Assembly: GCF_016909015.1 (NCBI RefSeq)
Contig: NZ_JAFBFA010000029.1
Coordinates: 7,957 to 71,956 of the forward strand
DNA length: 64,000 nt
Direction: 5' to 3'
Origin: Gracilibacillus alcaliphilus
GTDB taxonomy: Bacteria > Bacillota > Bacilli > Bacillales > Amphibacillaceae
A program made the translations under genes and the position numbers. Below the pieces are notes generated by a model. That model ran no database searches and had not been told where the DNA came from. It saw only the letters and a list, made by a program, of their open reading frames with translations. The first letter of the stretch is position 1, and every line of letters starts with the position of its first letter. Positions 18,301 through 28,839 of the stretch are shown one piece after another.

Positions 18301-20952
18301 ATGTCAGAACAAGCAGAAATGAATTTACCGCCCAAATATGACCCAGCAGCTGTAGAAGCTGGTCGTTATCAAAAATGGCTTGACGGGAAGTATTTCCAGG
18401 CGGAGCGTGACCCGAATAAAGAGCCGTTTACCATTGTGATTCCACCGCCAAATGTGACAGGGAAATTGCATATTGGTCATGCTTGGGATACCACACTTCA
18501 GGATATTATAACAAGAGTAAAACGTATGCAGGGTTACGATGTCTTGTATCTTCCAGGGATGGATCATGCAGGGATTGCGACACAGGCAAAGGTAGAGGCA
18601 AAATTGCGTGAAGAAGGAATTTCACGTTATGATTTAGGCCGTGAGAAATTTCTAGAACAGACATGGGACTGGAAAGAAGAATATGCCAGCTTCATACGTC
18701 AGCAGTGGGCCAAACTTGGCTTAGGACTGGATTATTCTCGTGAACGATTTACCCTTGATCAAGGGCTGTCCGATGCGGTAAAAGAAGTATTTGTTCAATT
18801 ATATGAAAAAGGGCTTATTTATCGCGGGGAATATATTATTAACTGGGATCCGGCAACGAAAACAGCATTATCGGATATTGAGGTTATCTATAAAGATGTT
18901 CAAGGGCATTTCTATCATATGAAATATCCATTAGCAGACGGATCTGGCCATATTGAAATTGCCACAACAAGACCAGAAACGATGTTAGGTGATACCGCCG
19001 TTGCCGTCCATCCAGATGATGAACGCTACCAGCACTTGATTGGAAAAAAGGTGAAGTTACCGATTATTGGTCGTGAGATTGAAATTGTTGCAGATGAATA
19101 TGTTGATATGGAGTTTGGTTCTGGTGCGGTAAAAATTACTCCTGCCCATGACCCGAATGACTTTGAAGTCGGAAACCGACATCAGCTTGAACGCGTCTTG
19201 GTTATGAATGAAGATGGCACTATGAATAAAAATGCTGGTAAGTATCAGGGGATGGATCGTTTTGCATGTCGTAAGCAAATTGTAAAGGATCTACAGGAAC
19301 AGGGAGTTTTATTCGAGATAGAAGATCATCTTCATTCGGTAGGACATTCCGAGCGGAGCGGCGCTGTAGTAGAACCATATCTATCAACACAATGGTTTGT
19401 AAATATGCAGCCATTGGCAGATGCGGTTGTAGCTATGCAAGATGGATCTGATCAAGAGAAGGTTCACTTTGTTCCAGAACGTTTCGAGAAGACCTATTTA
19501 CGCTGGATGGAAAACATTCGTGACTGGTGTATTTCGAGACAGTTATGGTGGGGGCACCGGATCCCAGCTTGGTATCATAAGGAAACTGGTGAAATGTATG
19601 TTGGTAAGGAAGCACCAGCAGATATCGATAATTGGGAACAAGATGCTGATGTTTTAGATACATGGTTTTCTTCTGCATTATGGCCATTCTCCACGTTAAA
19701 CTGGCCTAATACAGCGGATGAAGATTTTAAACATTTCTTCCCGACTAATGTCTTGGTAACTGGTTATGATATTATTTTCTTCTGGGTAGCCCGAATGATT
19801 TTCCAATCAAAAGAGTTCCTTGATGAACGTCCGTTTAAAGATGTGTTAATGCATGGATTGGTTCGTGATGCCGAAGGACGTAAGATGAGTAAGTCCTTAG
19901 GTAATGGGGTAGACCCAATGGAAGTGATTGATAAGTATGGAGCAGATTCCTTGCGATATTTCTTAGCAACTGGTTCAAGCCCTGGCCAAGATTTGCGCTT
20001 CCAATGGGAAAAGGTGGAGTCCACTTGGAATTTCATCAATAAGATTTGGAACGCTTCCCGTTTTGCGCTTATGAATATGGAAGGGCTGACTTATGAAGAG
20101 ATTGATTTAACAGGTAAAAAATCGGTAGCGGATCAATGGATTTTAACACGTCTGAATGAGACGATTGAACAAGTTACTCGTCATACTGACAAATATGATT
20201 TTGGTGAGGCAGGCAGATACCTATATAACTTTATCTGGGATGATTTCTGTGACTGGTATATTGAAATGGCAAAACTTCCATTGTATGGAGAAGATGAAGC
20301 GGCAAAATTAACGACACGTTCTATCTTGGCTTATGTGTTAGATCAGACGATGCGAATGCTTCATCCATTTATGCCATTTGTGACAGAAGAGATTTGGCAG
20401 CAGCTTCCTCACCAAGGAGAGTCGATTGTTCGCGCAGCATGGCCAACAGCAGATCCGCAATTGTCAAATAAAGAAGCCTCCGAAGTGATGAAGAAGTTAG
20501 TAGCTATTATTCGCTCTGTCCGCAATACTCGAGCAGAGGTAAATACGCCAATGTCGAAAGAAATACCGATTTTAATCCAAGCCAATGATCAAACCAATCA
20601 ACAGCAGCTAGAGGAAAACAGAGACTATCTGGAAAGATTCTGTAATCCAAGCGAATTGATCATTGACACGGAAATAGAAGTACCTGAAAAGGCAATGACT
20701 GCTGTGGTAACAGGGGCAGAGATCTTCCTTCCGCTAGAAGGTCTGATTGATATTGAAAAAGAACTGGCTCGTCTGCAAGGAGAACTGGACAAATGGAGTC
20801 AAGAAGTAGCACGAGTGGAGAAAAAGCTTTCTAATCAAGGTTTTGTAAGCAAAGCACCGGCTCAAGTAGTCGAAGCAGAGAAAGAAAAACAAACGGATTA
20901 CCTCGAGAAAAAAGAACGTGTACAGGCTCGTATTCAAGAACTGCAAAAATAG
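18301..20952 (+). CDS. valS: Valyl-tRNA synthetase
   Basis: Class I synthetase that charges tRNA(Val). The HIGH motif is at residues 57-60 in [16 protein letters not shown] and KMSKS at 528-532; the editing (CP1) domain lies between them and the C-terminal coiled-coil arm ([12 protein letters not shown]) ends the protein. The length of 883 is typical. The ATG at 18301 has GGAGG 7 bases upstream. Expression is controlled by the T-box leader. A hairpin terminator-like structure follows at 20960 before folC. Confidence 0.98.
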   Translation: MSEQAEMNLPPKYDPAAVEAGRYQKWLDGKYFQAERDPNKEPFTIVIPPPNVTGKLHIGHAWDTTLQDIITRVKRMQGYDVLYLPGMDHAGIATQAKVEAKLREEGISRYDLGREKFLEQTWDWKEEYASFIRQQWAKLGLGLDYSRERFTLDQGLSDAVKEVFVQLYEKGLIYRGEYIINWDPATKTALSDIEVIYKDVQGHFYHMKYPLADGSGHIEIATTRPETMLGDTAVAVHPDDERYQHLIGKKVKLPIIGREIEIVADEYVDMEFGSGAVKITPAHDPNDFEVGNRHQLERVLVMNEDGTMNKNAGKYQGMDRFACRKQIVKDLQEQGVLFEIEDHLHSVGHSERSGAVVEPYLSTQWFVNMQPLADAVVAMQDGSDQEKVHFVPERFEKTYLRWMENIRDWCISRQLWWGHRIPAWYHKETGEMYVGKEAPADIDNWEQDADVLDTWFSSALWPFSTLNWPNTADEDFKHFFPTNVLVTGYDIIFFWVARMIFQSKEFLDERPFKDVLMHGLVRDAEGRKMSKSLGNGVDPMEVIDKYGADSLRYFLATGSSPGQDLRFQWEKVESTWNFINKIWNASRFALMNMEGLTYEEIDLTGKKSVADQWILTRLNETIEQVTRHTDKYDFGEAGRYLYNFIWDDFCDWYIEMAKLPLYGEDEAAKLTTRSILAYVLDQTMRMLHPFMPFVTEEIWQQLPHQGESIVRAAWPTADPQLSNKEASEVMKKLVAIIRSVRNTRAEVNTPMSKEIPILIQANDQTNQQQLEENRDYLERFCNPSELIIDTEIEVPEKAMTAVVTGAEIFLPLEGLIDIEKELARLQGELDKWSQEVARVEKKLSNQGFVSKAPAQVVEAEKEKQTDYLEKKERVQARIQELQK

Positions 20953-20959
20953 GATTTTC

Positions 20960-21005
20960 TGGACATTCTGCAATAATAGACAGGGCAGAATGTCCACTCT
21001 ATTTT
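20960..21005 (+). terminator. Hairpin terminator between valS and folC
   Basis: Perfect 12-bp stem TGGACATTCTGC/GCAGAATGTCCA (20960-20971, 20985-20996), 13-base loop, followed by CTCTATTTT. The tail is modest, so read-through into folC is likely. Confidence 0.7.
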
Positions 21006-21026
21006 AGCTGGAAAGAAGGGATAAGA

Positions 21027-22292
21027 TTGATTGCCACGATAGAGGAATTGCAGACCTTTTTCCAGGAGCGGCGCCAACTTGGTATCAAACCGGGGTTGCA
21101 GCGAATGGAGCGAATGACACAAGCATTAGATTATCCAAACCAAACAATGAAGGCTATTCATATCGCCGGAACCAATGGAAAGGGCTCAACGGCCTCTTTT
21201 TTAAAAAGCATTCTAAAAGAGGCTGGCTATACGGTTGGTACGTTTATGTCTCCACCAAAAGTGATTATGCAAGATATGATAGAAGTCAATGATCAGCCTA
21301 TAGCAGCTGCTGACTTTGTGGCTCATTTCAATCGGCTATTGCCTGTTATTCAGCAATTAGACCAACAAGGGGATCCACCAAGTGAATTCGAAATTCAAAC
21401 GATGATTGCCTTCATTTATTTACACACTCAAGCTGACGTGTCAATTATCGAAACCGGCATGGGAGGATCAGAAGATTCGACTAATATTGTGTCACCACTC
21501 GTTTCAATGGTGACAACAATTGGCTTAGATCACCAAAAATTCCTTGGCGATTCTTATGAAGATATTGCCTTTCATAAGGCAGGAGTGACGAAACCGTATA
21601 CACCAGTCATTATAGGCAGAGTCCTTGAAAGCACGAAGCCTGTTTTTAAGAAAAAGGCAGAGCGGCAATCGGCACCATTAATCTGGCTGGAAGAGCAGCT
21701 TGCTATTCAGCAGTATATAGCTGGCGACAGCCAAGATCAAATGCAGCTAACAGTAGATGGACAGCCATTTATATTTACTAAACAATTACTAGGCAAACAC
21801 CAAGTTGATAATGCGGCGCTTGCTATTCTTGCTTGCCAGCTGCTAAACGAAGCTGGCTTTCGGATAACACGGCCTATTATTGAAAAAGGCTTGGCTTCTG
21901 CTTTTTTACCAGGTCGGTTTGAGAAGATCAGCCAACATCCAACCGTATTTTTGGATAGTGCTCATAATCAAGAAGGAATAGAGGTCTTCTGTCAGGCGGT
22001 GGCTCAAATCAATAAGGCTGCATCAAAAACGGTATTATTTGCTGCATTCTGTGATAAACCAATCCAGGCAATGCTAACAACATTGGCCCAGCATTTTGAT
22101 AACATCCTTTGTACCAGTTTTGATCATCCCCGCTCAGCAGGTGCAGAGGAACTCATATCTCTGGCCGGCCAGGCAAAACAGGTAGAATGGCAGGAACTTT
22201 TGCAAGGTTTAGACGAGTCAGATACGTTGTATATCACTGGGTCGGTAGAATTTATTTCTCAAGTGCGACAGTATATGTTAGCACGTTTTTAG
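21027..22292 (+). CDS. folC: Folylpolyglutamate synthase / dihydrofolate synthase
   Basis: Mur-ligase-family enzyme that adds glutamate to (dihydro)folates. The P-loop is GTNGKGS at residues 48-54, preceded by KAIHIA; the downstream ETGMGGSEDSTN, TTIGLDHQKFLG and LDSAHNQEG motifs match the family. Translation starts at a TTG (21027) with AGAAGGG 6 bases upstream, giving 421 residues. It follows valS as in B. subtilis and ends at a strong terminator. Confidence 0.95.
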   Translation: MIATIEELQTFFQERRQLGIKPGLQRMERMTQALDYPNQTMKAIHIAGTNGKGSTASFLKSILKEAGYTVGTFMSPPKVIMQDMIEVNDQPIAAADFVAHFNRLLPVIQQLDQQGDPPSEFEIQTMIAFIYLHTQADVSIIETGMGGSEDSTNIVSPLVSMVTTIGLDHQKFLGDSYEDIAFHKAGVTKPYTPVIIGRVLESTKPVFKKKAERQSAPLIWLEEQLAIQQYIAGDSQDQMQLTVDGQPFIFTKQLLGKHQVDNAALAILACQLLNEAGFRITRPIIEKGLASAFLPGRFEKISQHPTVFLDSAHNQEGIEVFCQAVAQINKAASKTVLFAAFCDKPIQAMLTTLAQHFDNILCTSFDHPRSAGAEELISLAGQAKQVEWQELLQGLDESDTLYITGSVEFISQVRQYMLARF

Positions 22293-22333
22293 TGATAATG
22301 AAATTGGCATTGGAGTAGGGCTTCTATAAAGTG

Positions 22334-22370
22334 AGCAAAGATCCAGACAGTTAGGATCTTTGCTTATTTT
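22334..22370 (+). terminator. Terminator after folC
   Basis: Perfect 11-bp stem AGCAAAGATCC/GGATCTTTGCT with a 9-base loop, then TATTTTAT. Confidence 0.9.
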
Positions 22371-22607
22371 ATACGGAAACACTGACTCCATTCATTGATG
22401 TGCTTTTTGGGAAATATCGGAAATACACTAGTACCCTTCTGTTCTTGGCGAATGAACTAAATAAAGAAAGCAGCTAAACTTTAGTGGTGTCAGTTAGGAT
22501 ATATTGACTGTGCACGAGCGCATATAGCTAAAAATGGTAGACACTTAGACAGGTTACGTATACAATATAATAGTACTAACGTTTCTTCCTCCTATTATTT
22601 TCCACCA
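22371..22607. other. Promoter region of comC
   Basis: Gene-free. A TATAAT at 22566-22571 is a candidate -10, with TTAGAC 15 bases before it as a weak -35. No ComK-box pair was confidently seen. Confidence 0.4.
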
Positions 22608-23426
22608 TTGTGCATTCCCTCATGTCAATCTATCCTAAAGGTGGTGCAGCCTATTTTTCTCTATGTCGTCTTTTTTATCTTAGGTTTAGTGTTTGGTTCG
22701 TTTTTTAATGTGGTAGGAATACGAGTACCGCTAAGAGGTTTCCTTCAACATACCAGATCTATTTGTCCTCATTGTCTTCACACCTTAAGTTGGTATGAAC
22801 TTATCCCTGTCTTGTCATATTTCCTGCAATTAGCCAAATGCCGTCAATGCAGTCAGCCTATCTCTCCTTTATATCCTATCGTTGAATGTAGTACGGCAAT
22901 ATTATTTACAGTTAGTTTCCATCATTTCGGTCTTTCCGGGTCCTTCCTCCTCAGTCTCTTGTTTACCTCCTTATTAATGATTATTATCGTGACTGATCTA
23001 TATTATATGTTAATTCCGGACAAAATCCTCCTTTTATTTACTCCTTTTTTATTTTTATTACGGTTAATAGAAACATCGATACCCTGGTATGAAGTATTGT
23101 TTGGCGGTTTATTTGGCCTGGTCAGTTTAGCGATCATTATCCTGCTTTCTGGAGGAGGAATAGGAGCGGGGGATATGAAATTGATCGGAGTAATGGGTAT
23201 CGTTATCGGCTGGCAAGGTGTCCTGCTTACTTTGTGTATAGCAGCATTACTGGGGGTGGTGGTTGGCTATTGTTTAATAATGGCTAAGGTCACGCGTCGT
23301 CAACAACCGATTCCATTTGCCCCTTTTCTTGCTGTGGCAGCCCTTATCAGTCTGTTTTGGGGAGAGGATATTATCCAGACATATTTTACCTTGTGGAAGT
23401 CAGCATTTCTCTTTTTTTGTAGGTAA
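22608..23426 (+). CDS. comC: Prepilin leader peptidase ComC (type IV prepilin peptidase family)
   Basis: Membrane aspartic peptidase that cleaves and N-methylates competence pseudopilins. The two catalytic aspartates are Asp130 in IVTDLYYMLIP and Asp189 in GAGDMKLIG (the GxGD site). The cytoplasmic loop keeps the zinc-type cysteines CPHC (53/56) and CRQC (78/81). The rest is about eight hydrophobic spans. The start is uncertain: the TTG at 22608 has no good ribosome binding site and the B. subtilis protein aligns from about residue 16; GTGs at 22641/22644 are alternatives. Neighbouring folC and spoIIB match the B. subtilis comC locus. Confidence 0.93.
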   Translation: MCIPSCQSILKVVQPIFLYVVFFILGLVFGSFFNVVGIRVPLRGFLQHTRSICPHCLHTLSWYELIPVLSYFLQLAKCRQCSQPISPLYPIVECSTAILFTVSFHHFGLSGSFLLSLLFTSLLMIIIVTDLYYMLIPDKILLLFTPFLFLLRLIETSIPWYEVLFGGLFGLVSLAIIILLSGGGIGAGDMKLIGVMGIVIGWQGVLLTLCIAALLGVVVGYCLIMAKVTRRQQPIPFAPFLAVAALISLFWGEDIIQTYFTLWKSAFLFFCR

Positions 23427-23524
23427 ATGCAAAATGATTTTTTGATGATACTGACAAAAGTCGTCTTACATCTCATAGCAAATATGATAGGGTGATAGAA
23501 ACGAAGTTGAAACGAGGGAATTTC

Positions 23525-24370
23525 ATGGAGGAGAAAAACAGTCCAAAATTTGAAATAGTAAGTAAACAAGGGGGGAAAGAACATAATACAAAAGAAAAAG
23601 ACCCTATACGTCAGCACTATGTTGAACTAGATCGTTTTAGCCAGCCTCATGTAAGTGGTCAGGATACATTTTCTTACCAAAAACCTCCGTCTTTTTTTGA
23701 CAAATATCGCTCTTTATTAGTATCTGCGCTGATAGCGATCTTGATCGGCGTGAGTTTAGGTGTGATTATGTTGAAGATTTTTATTGACTTGGATCCAGAA
23801 GAGGTGGCGTTTCAAAGTGGAGGAACGCAAGGACAAGCTGTTACCACAAAGGCACAAGTGAATGGAGACAGCAGTGATGTCACATTTGAGTCAAAAGGCT
23901 TTGATTTCTTTGTTACACAAGCTGGCGTATTTACAGAAGAAGGGAAGGCGAAAGAACTCATGGATCGTTTAGAAGCAGAAGGTATAAAGCCTGCTCTTTG
24001 GCAGCGTGATGATCACCTGCATGTATTTGTCAGTCTCCATGCAGACGAAGCTGGTTCAAAGACTTTTGCTGAAGCAGACTTACCGGAAAATATGGAATTT
24101 TATGCTGGTAAGCAATGGCAAATACCGTCAGCCTCGCAGGAAATAACAGATCAGGATAAGGAATCGTTAGAACAATTAGAAGCTATCATCACACAATTGA
24201 TCGAAGGCTCTGATCCAAGTGAAGCCATTAATCAATGGCAAGAGACGTCATCATTGGATGCAGCCCCTATTGTCAAAGCTTTCGAACAATTTGAGGCAGC
24301 AGAAAACCAACAGACCAAGCAAGCAGCAGCTTTAGTATTGCTTCAAGCCTATGAAAAACTATTCCAATAA
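23525..24370 (+). CDS. spoIIB: SpoIIB-like SPOR-domain protein
   Basis: 281 residues: a charged cytoplasmic N-terminus (1-62), one membrane span (about 63-87, LVSALIAILIGVSLGVIML) and an extracytoplasmic part with a SPOR-like fold (about 120-190, FDFFVTQAGVFTEEGKAKEL). SPOR domains bind septal peptidoglycan; SpoIIB assists septal wall thinning at the start of engulfment. The gene name is inferred from topology, the SPOR-like segment and its position between comC and radC; sequence conservation in this family is low. The start is the ATG at 23525 behind GAGGGA. Confidence 0.8.
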   Translation: MEEKNSPKFEIVSKQGGKEHNTKEKDPIRQHYVELDRFSQPHVSGQDTFSYQKPPSFFDKYRSLLVSALIAILIGVSLGVIMLKIFIDLDPEEVAFQSGGTQGQAVTTKAQVNGDSSDVTFESKGFDFFVTQAGVFTEEGKAKELMDRLEAEGIKPALWQRDDHLHVFVSLHADEAGSKTFAEADLPENMEFYAGKQWQIPSASQEITDQDKESLEQLEAIITQLIEGSDPSEAINQWQETSSLDAAPIVKAFEQFEAAENQQTKQAAALVLLQAYEKLFQ

Positions 24371-24391
24371 ACGAATAATAGTTTAGAAAAT

Positions 24392-24424
24392 CTGTCATCG
24401 ATTGAAGGGATGGCAGTTTTTTTT
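24392..24424 (+). terminator. Terminator after spoIIB
   Basis: 8-bp stem CTGTCATC/GATGGCAG (one U-G pair) followed by eight Ts. In B. subtilis maf follows; here only 234 non-coding bases separate spoIIB from radC. Confidence 0.85.
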
Positions 24425-24604
24425 GTAAGCCTTTCAAGTCTAAATAACCATAACCTGATCAATAAAAGGTTCATTTTCAGGGTTTTATCTTGATCTTTTT
24501 CGTGTTTTGGGATGGTAAGTCATAGTGGAAATTCATTTTCTAGTATTTGTCGGCCTATCCCGTCCTGATTACAATAAGAGGATACTATAAAGGAGGATAA
24601 GAAA

Positions 24605-25297
24605 ATGAAGTTGTCGTCTACGATTAAGATGAAAGAAGTGCCGAAAGAAGACCGTCCACGGGAACGGCTGTTACAATATGGTGCAGAACATTTGTCCAAT
24701 CAAGAGTTGTTGGCTATTTTATTAGGATCAGGCACCCAGCAAGAGAATGTTCATCAGCTGGCAGAGAGAGTACTGCGTCATTTTGAAGGATTAAGACTGC
24801 TTAGGGAAGTAACAATTGAAGAACTACAAAAAATAAAAGGGATTGGTCAAGCAAAAGGTGTCACCATTTTAGCAGCAGTTGAGTTTGGCAAGCGGACTCA
24901 GCAATATCGAGGTGATGACAAGTATACTATTCGAAGTCCGGAAGATGGTGCCAATCTTCTGATGGAAACCATGATTCATTTAAAACAGGAACATTTTGTC
25001 GCAGTCTACTTAAATACGAAAAATCAAGTGATTCATCGCCAAACTATTTTTGTTGGTGGTCTTAATTCCTCCATTGTTCACCCAAGAGAGGTCTTTCGAG
25101 AAGCTGTAAAACGTTCAGCAGCTTCACTGATCTGCGCGCATAACCATCCCTCCGGAGACCCAGCGCCTTCACAAGAAGATATCCTTGTAACAAAGCGATT
25201 AGCCGAATGCGGAAAGATGATTGGTATCGAACTTTTAGATCATTTAATTATTGGAGATAACCAATTTGTCTCATTAAAAGAAAAAGGCTATTTATAA
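24605..25297 (+). CDS. radC: RadC-family JAB/MPN-domain protein
   Basis: An N-terminal helix-hairpin-helix-like part (about 30-95; LSNQELLAILLGSGT and IKGIGQAKG) is followed by a JAMM metalloprotease-type domain. The zinc motif is complete: H179 and H181 in HNHPSGDPAPSQED and D192. The biological role of RadC is unresolved in spite of its name. GGAGG precedes the ATG. The position before mreB is conserved in Bacillus (ysxA). Confidence 0.95.
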   Translation: MKLSSTIKMKEVPKEDRPRERLLQYGAEHLSNQELLAILLGSGTQQENVHQLAERVLRHFEGLRLLREVTIEELQKIKGIGQAKGVTILAAVEFGKRTQQYRGDDKYTIRSPEDGANLLMETMIHLKQEHFVAVYLNTKNQVIHRQTIFVGGLNSSIVHPREVFREAVKRSAASLICAHNHPSGDPAPSQEDILVTKRLAECGKMIGIELLDHLIIGDNQFVSLKEKGYL

Positions 25298-25323
25298 TAC
25301 TATCAATTTTTATAATTTTTCAG

Positions 25324-25329
25324 TATAAT
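25324..25329 (+). promoter_or_regulatory. Candidate -10 of the mreB promoter
   Basis: A perfect TATAAT lies 27 bases after the radC stop and 155 bases before mreB; the -35 is weak. A transcript from it would begin with the 25350 hairpin. Confidence 0.35.
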
Positions 25330-25349
25330 AGATAGTACAAGCTTTTTAT

Positions 25350-25392
25350 AGCGCCTTATACAAGAAGTGCTTGTATACAGGCGCTTATTATT
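25350..25392 (+). terminator. Hairpin between radC and mreB
   Basis: Long stem AGCGCC-TTATACAAG/CTTGTATA-CAGGCGCT with a 5-base loop, followed by TATTATT. It may terminate radC or fold in the mreB leader; the missing T tract makes either reading possible. Confidence 0.6.
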
Positions 25393-25484
25393 GTGAGGAA
25401 AACATACAATTTCTTGATTGATTGCATAGAAAAGCATAAAATTATAGAAGTGAATAAACAACTTGGTTGAGAGGAAGAGAAAGA

Positions 25485-26510
25485 GTGGGTATTTTTAATT
25501 TTTCACAAGATTTAGGTATTGATTTAGGTACAGCAAATACGTTAGTGTTCATAAAGGGAAAAGGGATCGTAGTACGAGAACCGTCCGTTGTAGCTATAAA
25601 TAAAACAACTGGTGATATTGAAGCAGTAGGGGGCGACGCCAGGAACATGATCGGTAGAACTCCTGGAAATATTTCTGTGATTCGTCCTATGAAAGATGGA
25701 GTGATTGCAGATTATGATACGACTGCGTCAATGATGAAATATTACATTAAATTAGCGCAGAAAAACCGTTCCAGCTTGGCGAAGAAGCCAAATGTAATGG
25801 TCTGTGTACCATCTGGAATTACGATGGTAGAAGAACGCGCTGTAATTGATGCAACGAAACAGGCGGGTGCGAAGGAGGCATTCCCAATTGCTGAACCATT
25901 TGCGGCAGCAATAGGTGCAGGCCTTCCTGTTTGGGAACCGACAGGAAGTATGATTGTCGATATTGGCGGCGGAACGACAGAAGTAGCTGTTATTTCATTG
26001 GGTGGTATTGTAACGAGTCAATCGATTCGTACTGCAGGAGATGACTTGGATGAGGCAATTACCCAATACATTAAAAAGACATATAATCTTATGATCGGTG
26101 AACGCTCTGCGGAATCAATTAAGGTAGATATTGGTTCTGCTAAACCGAGTGAAGAGAAGGTCGAAATGGAAATCAGGGGTCGGGATTTATTAACAGGTTT
26201 ACCTAAAACCATTTCGATTACTGCAGATGAGATTGCTTCTGCATTACGTGATACAGTAGAAGCTATTGTTGAGGCAGTCAAGAATACGTTAGAGAATACA
26301 CCTCCGGAATTAGCCGCTGATATTATGGATAGAGGAATTGTCTTATCAGGTGGTGGAGCTTTATTGAAAGACTTAGATCAGGTAATTAGTGATGAGACCA
26401 AAATGCCTGTATTTGTCGCAGATGAACCACTTGATAGTGTCGCAATTGGTACAGGAAAAGCATTGGAATATATAGAGCATTTCAAAGCGCATCCTAATGT
26501 TGGTGTCTAA
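25485..26510 (+). CDS. mreB: Rod shape-determining protein MreB
   Basis: Bacterial actin that organises the elongation machinery at the inner membrane surface. The phosphate loops [13 protein letters not shown] (near the N-terminus) and [17 protein letters not shown], and the adenosine motif [11 protein letters not shown], are intact. I choose the GTG at 25485, preceded by GAGGAAG, giving 342 residues and the usual short N-terminus before GIDLGT. It is first gene of mreBCD-minCD. Confidence 0.97.
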   Translation: MGIFNFSQDLGIDLGTANTLVFIKGKGIVVREPSVVAINKTTGDIEAVGGDARNMIGRTPGNISVIRPMKDGVIADYDTTASMMKYYIKLAQKNRSSLAKKPNVMVCVPSGITMVEERAVIDATKQAGAKEAFPIAEPFAAAIGAGLPVWEPTGSMIVDIGGGTTEVAVISLGGIVTSQSIRTAGDDLDEAITQYIKKTYNLMIGERSAESIKVDIGSAKPSEEKVEMEIRGRDLLTGLPKTISITADEIASALRDTVEAIVEAVKNTLENTPPELAADIMDRGIVLSGGGALLKDLDQVISDETKMPVFVADEPLDSVAIGTGKALEYIEHFKAHPNVGV

Positions 26511-26537
26511 TATGTAACAAATGAAGAAGGTGTTTCC

Positions 26538-27419
26538 GTGTTTGACAAGAAAAGAAGATTATTTATTATCATGATTTCACTTATTATTATTGTTGGTTTA
26601 ATCGGTTTTACACTAAGAGATCGAGCTAATTTAACAATGGTGGAAGATTTTGTACATGATAGTGTCGGTTGGGTGCAGGAAATAGTTAATAAACCAATCG
26701 CATTTACTACAGGTATTGTGAACAATATCAAAGAGGTTCGCAATGTCTACCGTGAAAATCAAGTGTTGAAATCGAATTTAGAAGAGTTAAGACAACTGAA
26801 ATACAGCAATCAGGAGCTTACACAGGAATTAGAAGAACTGCAGGAAATCTTGGATAAGACCGAATCAGATTTCTTGCAGAACTTTGATACGATTCAAGCT
26901 TCTGTGACAGCAAGAAGTAAGGATCAATGGTTTAAGCAAGTTACCATCAATAAAGGAACACAGGATGGTGTGCAGCCTAATATGGCGGTTATTACTGGCA
27001 GCGGGATGATTGGCAAGGTACAGACTAGTTCTCCTTTCACCTCTACCGTTTTGCTGCTTAATGGCTTTGATCGTTCTAATCGTATCTCTGTTAATGTAGA
27101 TTTATCTGACTCTGATAACGATATTTCTGGTTTTATCGTCGGCTATGATGAGGAAAGAGAGCTACTAGTGTTGGAGATGAATGAGAGCAACAGTGATGTA
27201 GAAGAAGGCCAGGTTGTCTTTTCATCCGGGCTTGGCGGTATGTTCCCTAAGGGATTAGAAATTGGTGAAATTAAAGAAGTGCAGGCCGACCGCTATGAGC
27301 TGACTACCATGGCTTATGTGAAGCCTTCAGCTGATTTAAATGACCTTAATCATGTCATTGTCATCGACCGAGCAGTGATACCAGTAGATGCAGAGCAAGA
27401 AGGGGAGGAATCCTCATGA
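26538..27419 (+). CDS. mreC: Rod shape-determining protein MreC
   Basis: Bitopic membrane protein linking MreB to cell-wall synthases outside the membrane. It has one N-terminal span (residues about 8-27, LFIIMISLIIIVGLIGF), a coiled coil (about 65-115, ENQVLKSNLEELRQL) and the periplasmic-side beta-barrel domain (VTINKGTQDGVQPNMAVIT, GMIGKV). It starts at GTG 26538 behind GAAGAAGG. The stop overlaps mreD by 4 bases. Confidence 0.95.
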   Translation: MFDKKRRLFIIMISLIIIVGLIGFTLRDRANLTMVEDFVHDSVGWVQEIVNKPIAFTTGIVNNIKEVRNVYRENQVLKSNLEELRQLKYSNQELTQELEELQEILDKTESDFLQNFDTIQASVTARSKDQWFKQVTINKGTQDGVQPNMAVITGSGMIGKVQTSSPFTSTVLLLNGFDRSNRISVNVDLSDSDNDISGFIVGYDEERELLVLEMNESNSDVEEGQVVFSSGLGGMFPKGLEIGEIKEVQADRYELTTMAYVKPSADLNDLNHVIVIDRAVIPVDAEQEGEESS

Positions 27420-27955
27420 AGCAGATGATTCCCTTTCTTATTGCTCTGATCTGCTTGATATTAGTAATATTGGAAGGAACGTTGGCTTCGCTTTCACTCC
27501 CTTTTGTCAAGAGTGATTGGATGATTGTTTCTCACTTCGCGTTTGTCTTTTTAATTTATGTGACGATCTTTTTTGAGAAGGACTACACGTATTATGCGAT
27601 TGCCCTTTCCGTGATTGTTAGTTTAATTATAGATGTGGTGTATACAGATGTGATAGGAGTTTATATCTTTGCCTATACATTTACCTTATATGTGATCAGG
27701 GTGCTGATGAAGGTGCTGCAGGCAAATGTTATTATTGCAATGTTAATGACCTTGCTGGGAGTATCTGCCGTAGATATGGTAGTCAGTTTCCTTTATCAAA
27801 TTTTACAAATTCATCAAGCTGGCTGGGATTTTTATTGGGTGAATCGCTTAGTGCCAACAGTGATCTGGAATCTATTAATTGGTCTGCTGCTATATGTCAT
27901 CTTTGCTAAGAGATTATCTAAATGGTCAACTATCAAATTTGATCGTGCTGATTAA
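27416..27955 (+). CDS. mreD: Rod shape-determining protein MreD
   Basis: Integral membrane partner of MreC, 179 residues with five or six hydrophobic spans and almost no soluble part. The family is recognised from topology, length and its place after mreC with a 4-base overlap. GGGGAGG lies upstream of the ATG. Confidence 0.93.
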   Translation: MKQMIPFLIALICLILVILEGTLASLSLPFVKSDWMIVSHFAFVFLIYVTIFFEKDYTYYAIALSVIVSLIIDVVYTDVIGVYIFAYTFTLYVIRVLMKVLQANVIIAMLMTLLGVSAVDMVVSFLYQILQIHQAGWDFYWVNRLVPTVIWNLLIGLLLYVIFAKRLSKWSTIKFDRAD

Positions 27956-28155
27956 TAAAAGATCAGACGGAGTAACAGACCGGCAGTAATCTCTGATAAG
28001 ATACGAAAGATATAGCGAAAATGATTTGGATTTACTGTGAGACAACAAAGACTGGCACCATGCTGAAATTGTCAAACAATGGTATGGGAGCAACAAAATT
28101 ACTGATGGAAGACTCACTTTATATTGACAGGGATAGCTTTAAGGGGTTGAAATAT

Positions 28156-28839
28156 ATGGCAGGAAATAAGCTTGTCACAATTAAGGGCACGAGAGATGGT
28201 CTCACCCTTTTTCTAAATGATCAATGTTCATGGGATGATATATTACTAGAGTTGGAAGAAATTCTATCAGCGAAACATATGATGCAAGAAGAGCACGTTG
28301 TTTCTGTGAAAGTTGAATTAGGCAATCGCTATATTACGAAAGAGCAAGAGGAACGATTGGCAGCATTAATACGTAAATACAATAAGCTAGAAGTTGGCCA
28401 AATTGTGTCAAATGTGATGCTGAGGAAAGAAGCCTTGAAATGGAAAGAAGAAACAGATATTCATTTGTACAACAAAATTGTCCGATCTGGACAGGTCTTG
28501 CAGGTAAAAGGGGATCTCTTATTAGTTGGAGATGTTAATCCTGGCGGAAGGATTATTGCGACAGGGAACATCTTTGTGATGGGAAATCTAAGGGGAATAG
28601 CACATGCAGGATTTGACGGGAACCGCGATGCAATCATTGCAGCTTCTCATATGGCGCCTAGCCAATTGCGAATTGCCGAAATGATTAATCGAGCAGACAA
28701 GATGGATGAAGAAGGTACGCCGATGGAGTGTGGCCTTATTGACGCGGATGGGGAACAAATCATTATGGATCGGATTAGTGTGATTTCTAGGTACCGCTCT
28801 GATCTAGATGTGTTTGAAAGGAGAATCATGAATGGGTGA
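28156..28839 (+). CDS. minC: Septum site-determining protein MinC
   Basis: Inhibitor of FtsZ ring formation at non-central sites, brought to the membrane by MinD. The N-terminal domain (KLVTIKGTRDGLTLFL) contacts FtsZ; the C-terminal beta-helix (about 118-220, VRSGQVLQVKGDLLLVGDVNPGG) dimerises and binds MinD. The frame is open from 28021, but homologues begin at the MAGNKLVTIKG methionine (28156), which has AAGGGG 9 bases upstream; that gives 227 residues. It overlaps minD by 8 bases. Confidence 0.95.
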   Translation: MAGNKLVTIKGTRDGLTLFLNDQCSWDDILLELEEILSAKHMMQEEHVVSVKVELGNRYITKEQEERLAALIRKYNKLEVGQIVSNVMLRKEALKWKEETDIHLYNKIVRSGQVLQVKGDLLLVGDVNPGGRIIATGNIFVMGNLRGIAHAGFDGNRDAIIAASHMAPSQLRIAEMINRADKMDEEGTPMECGLIDADGEQIIMDRISVISRYRSDLDVFERRIMNG

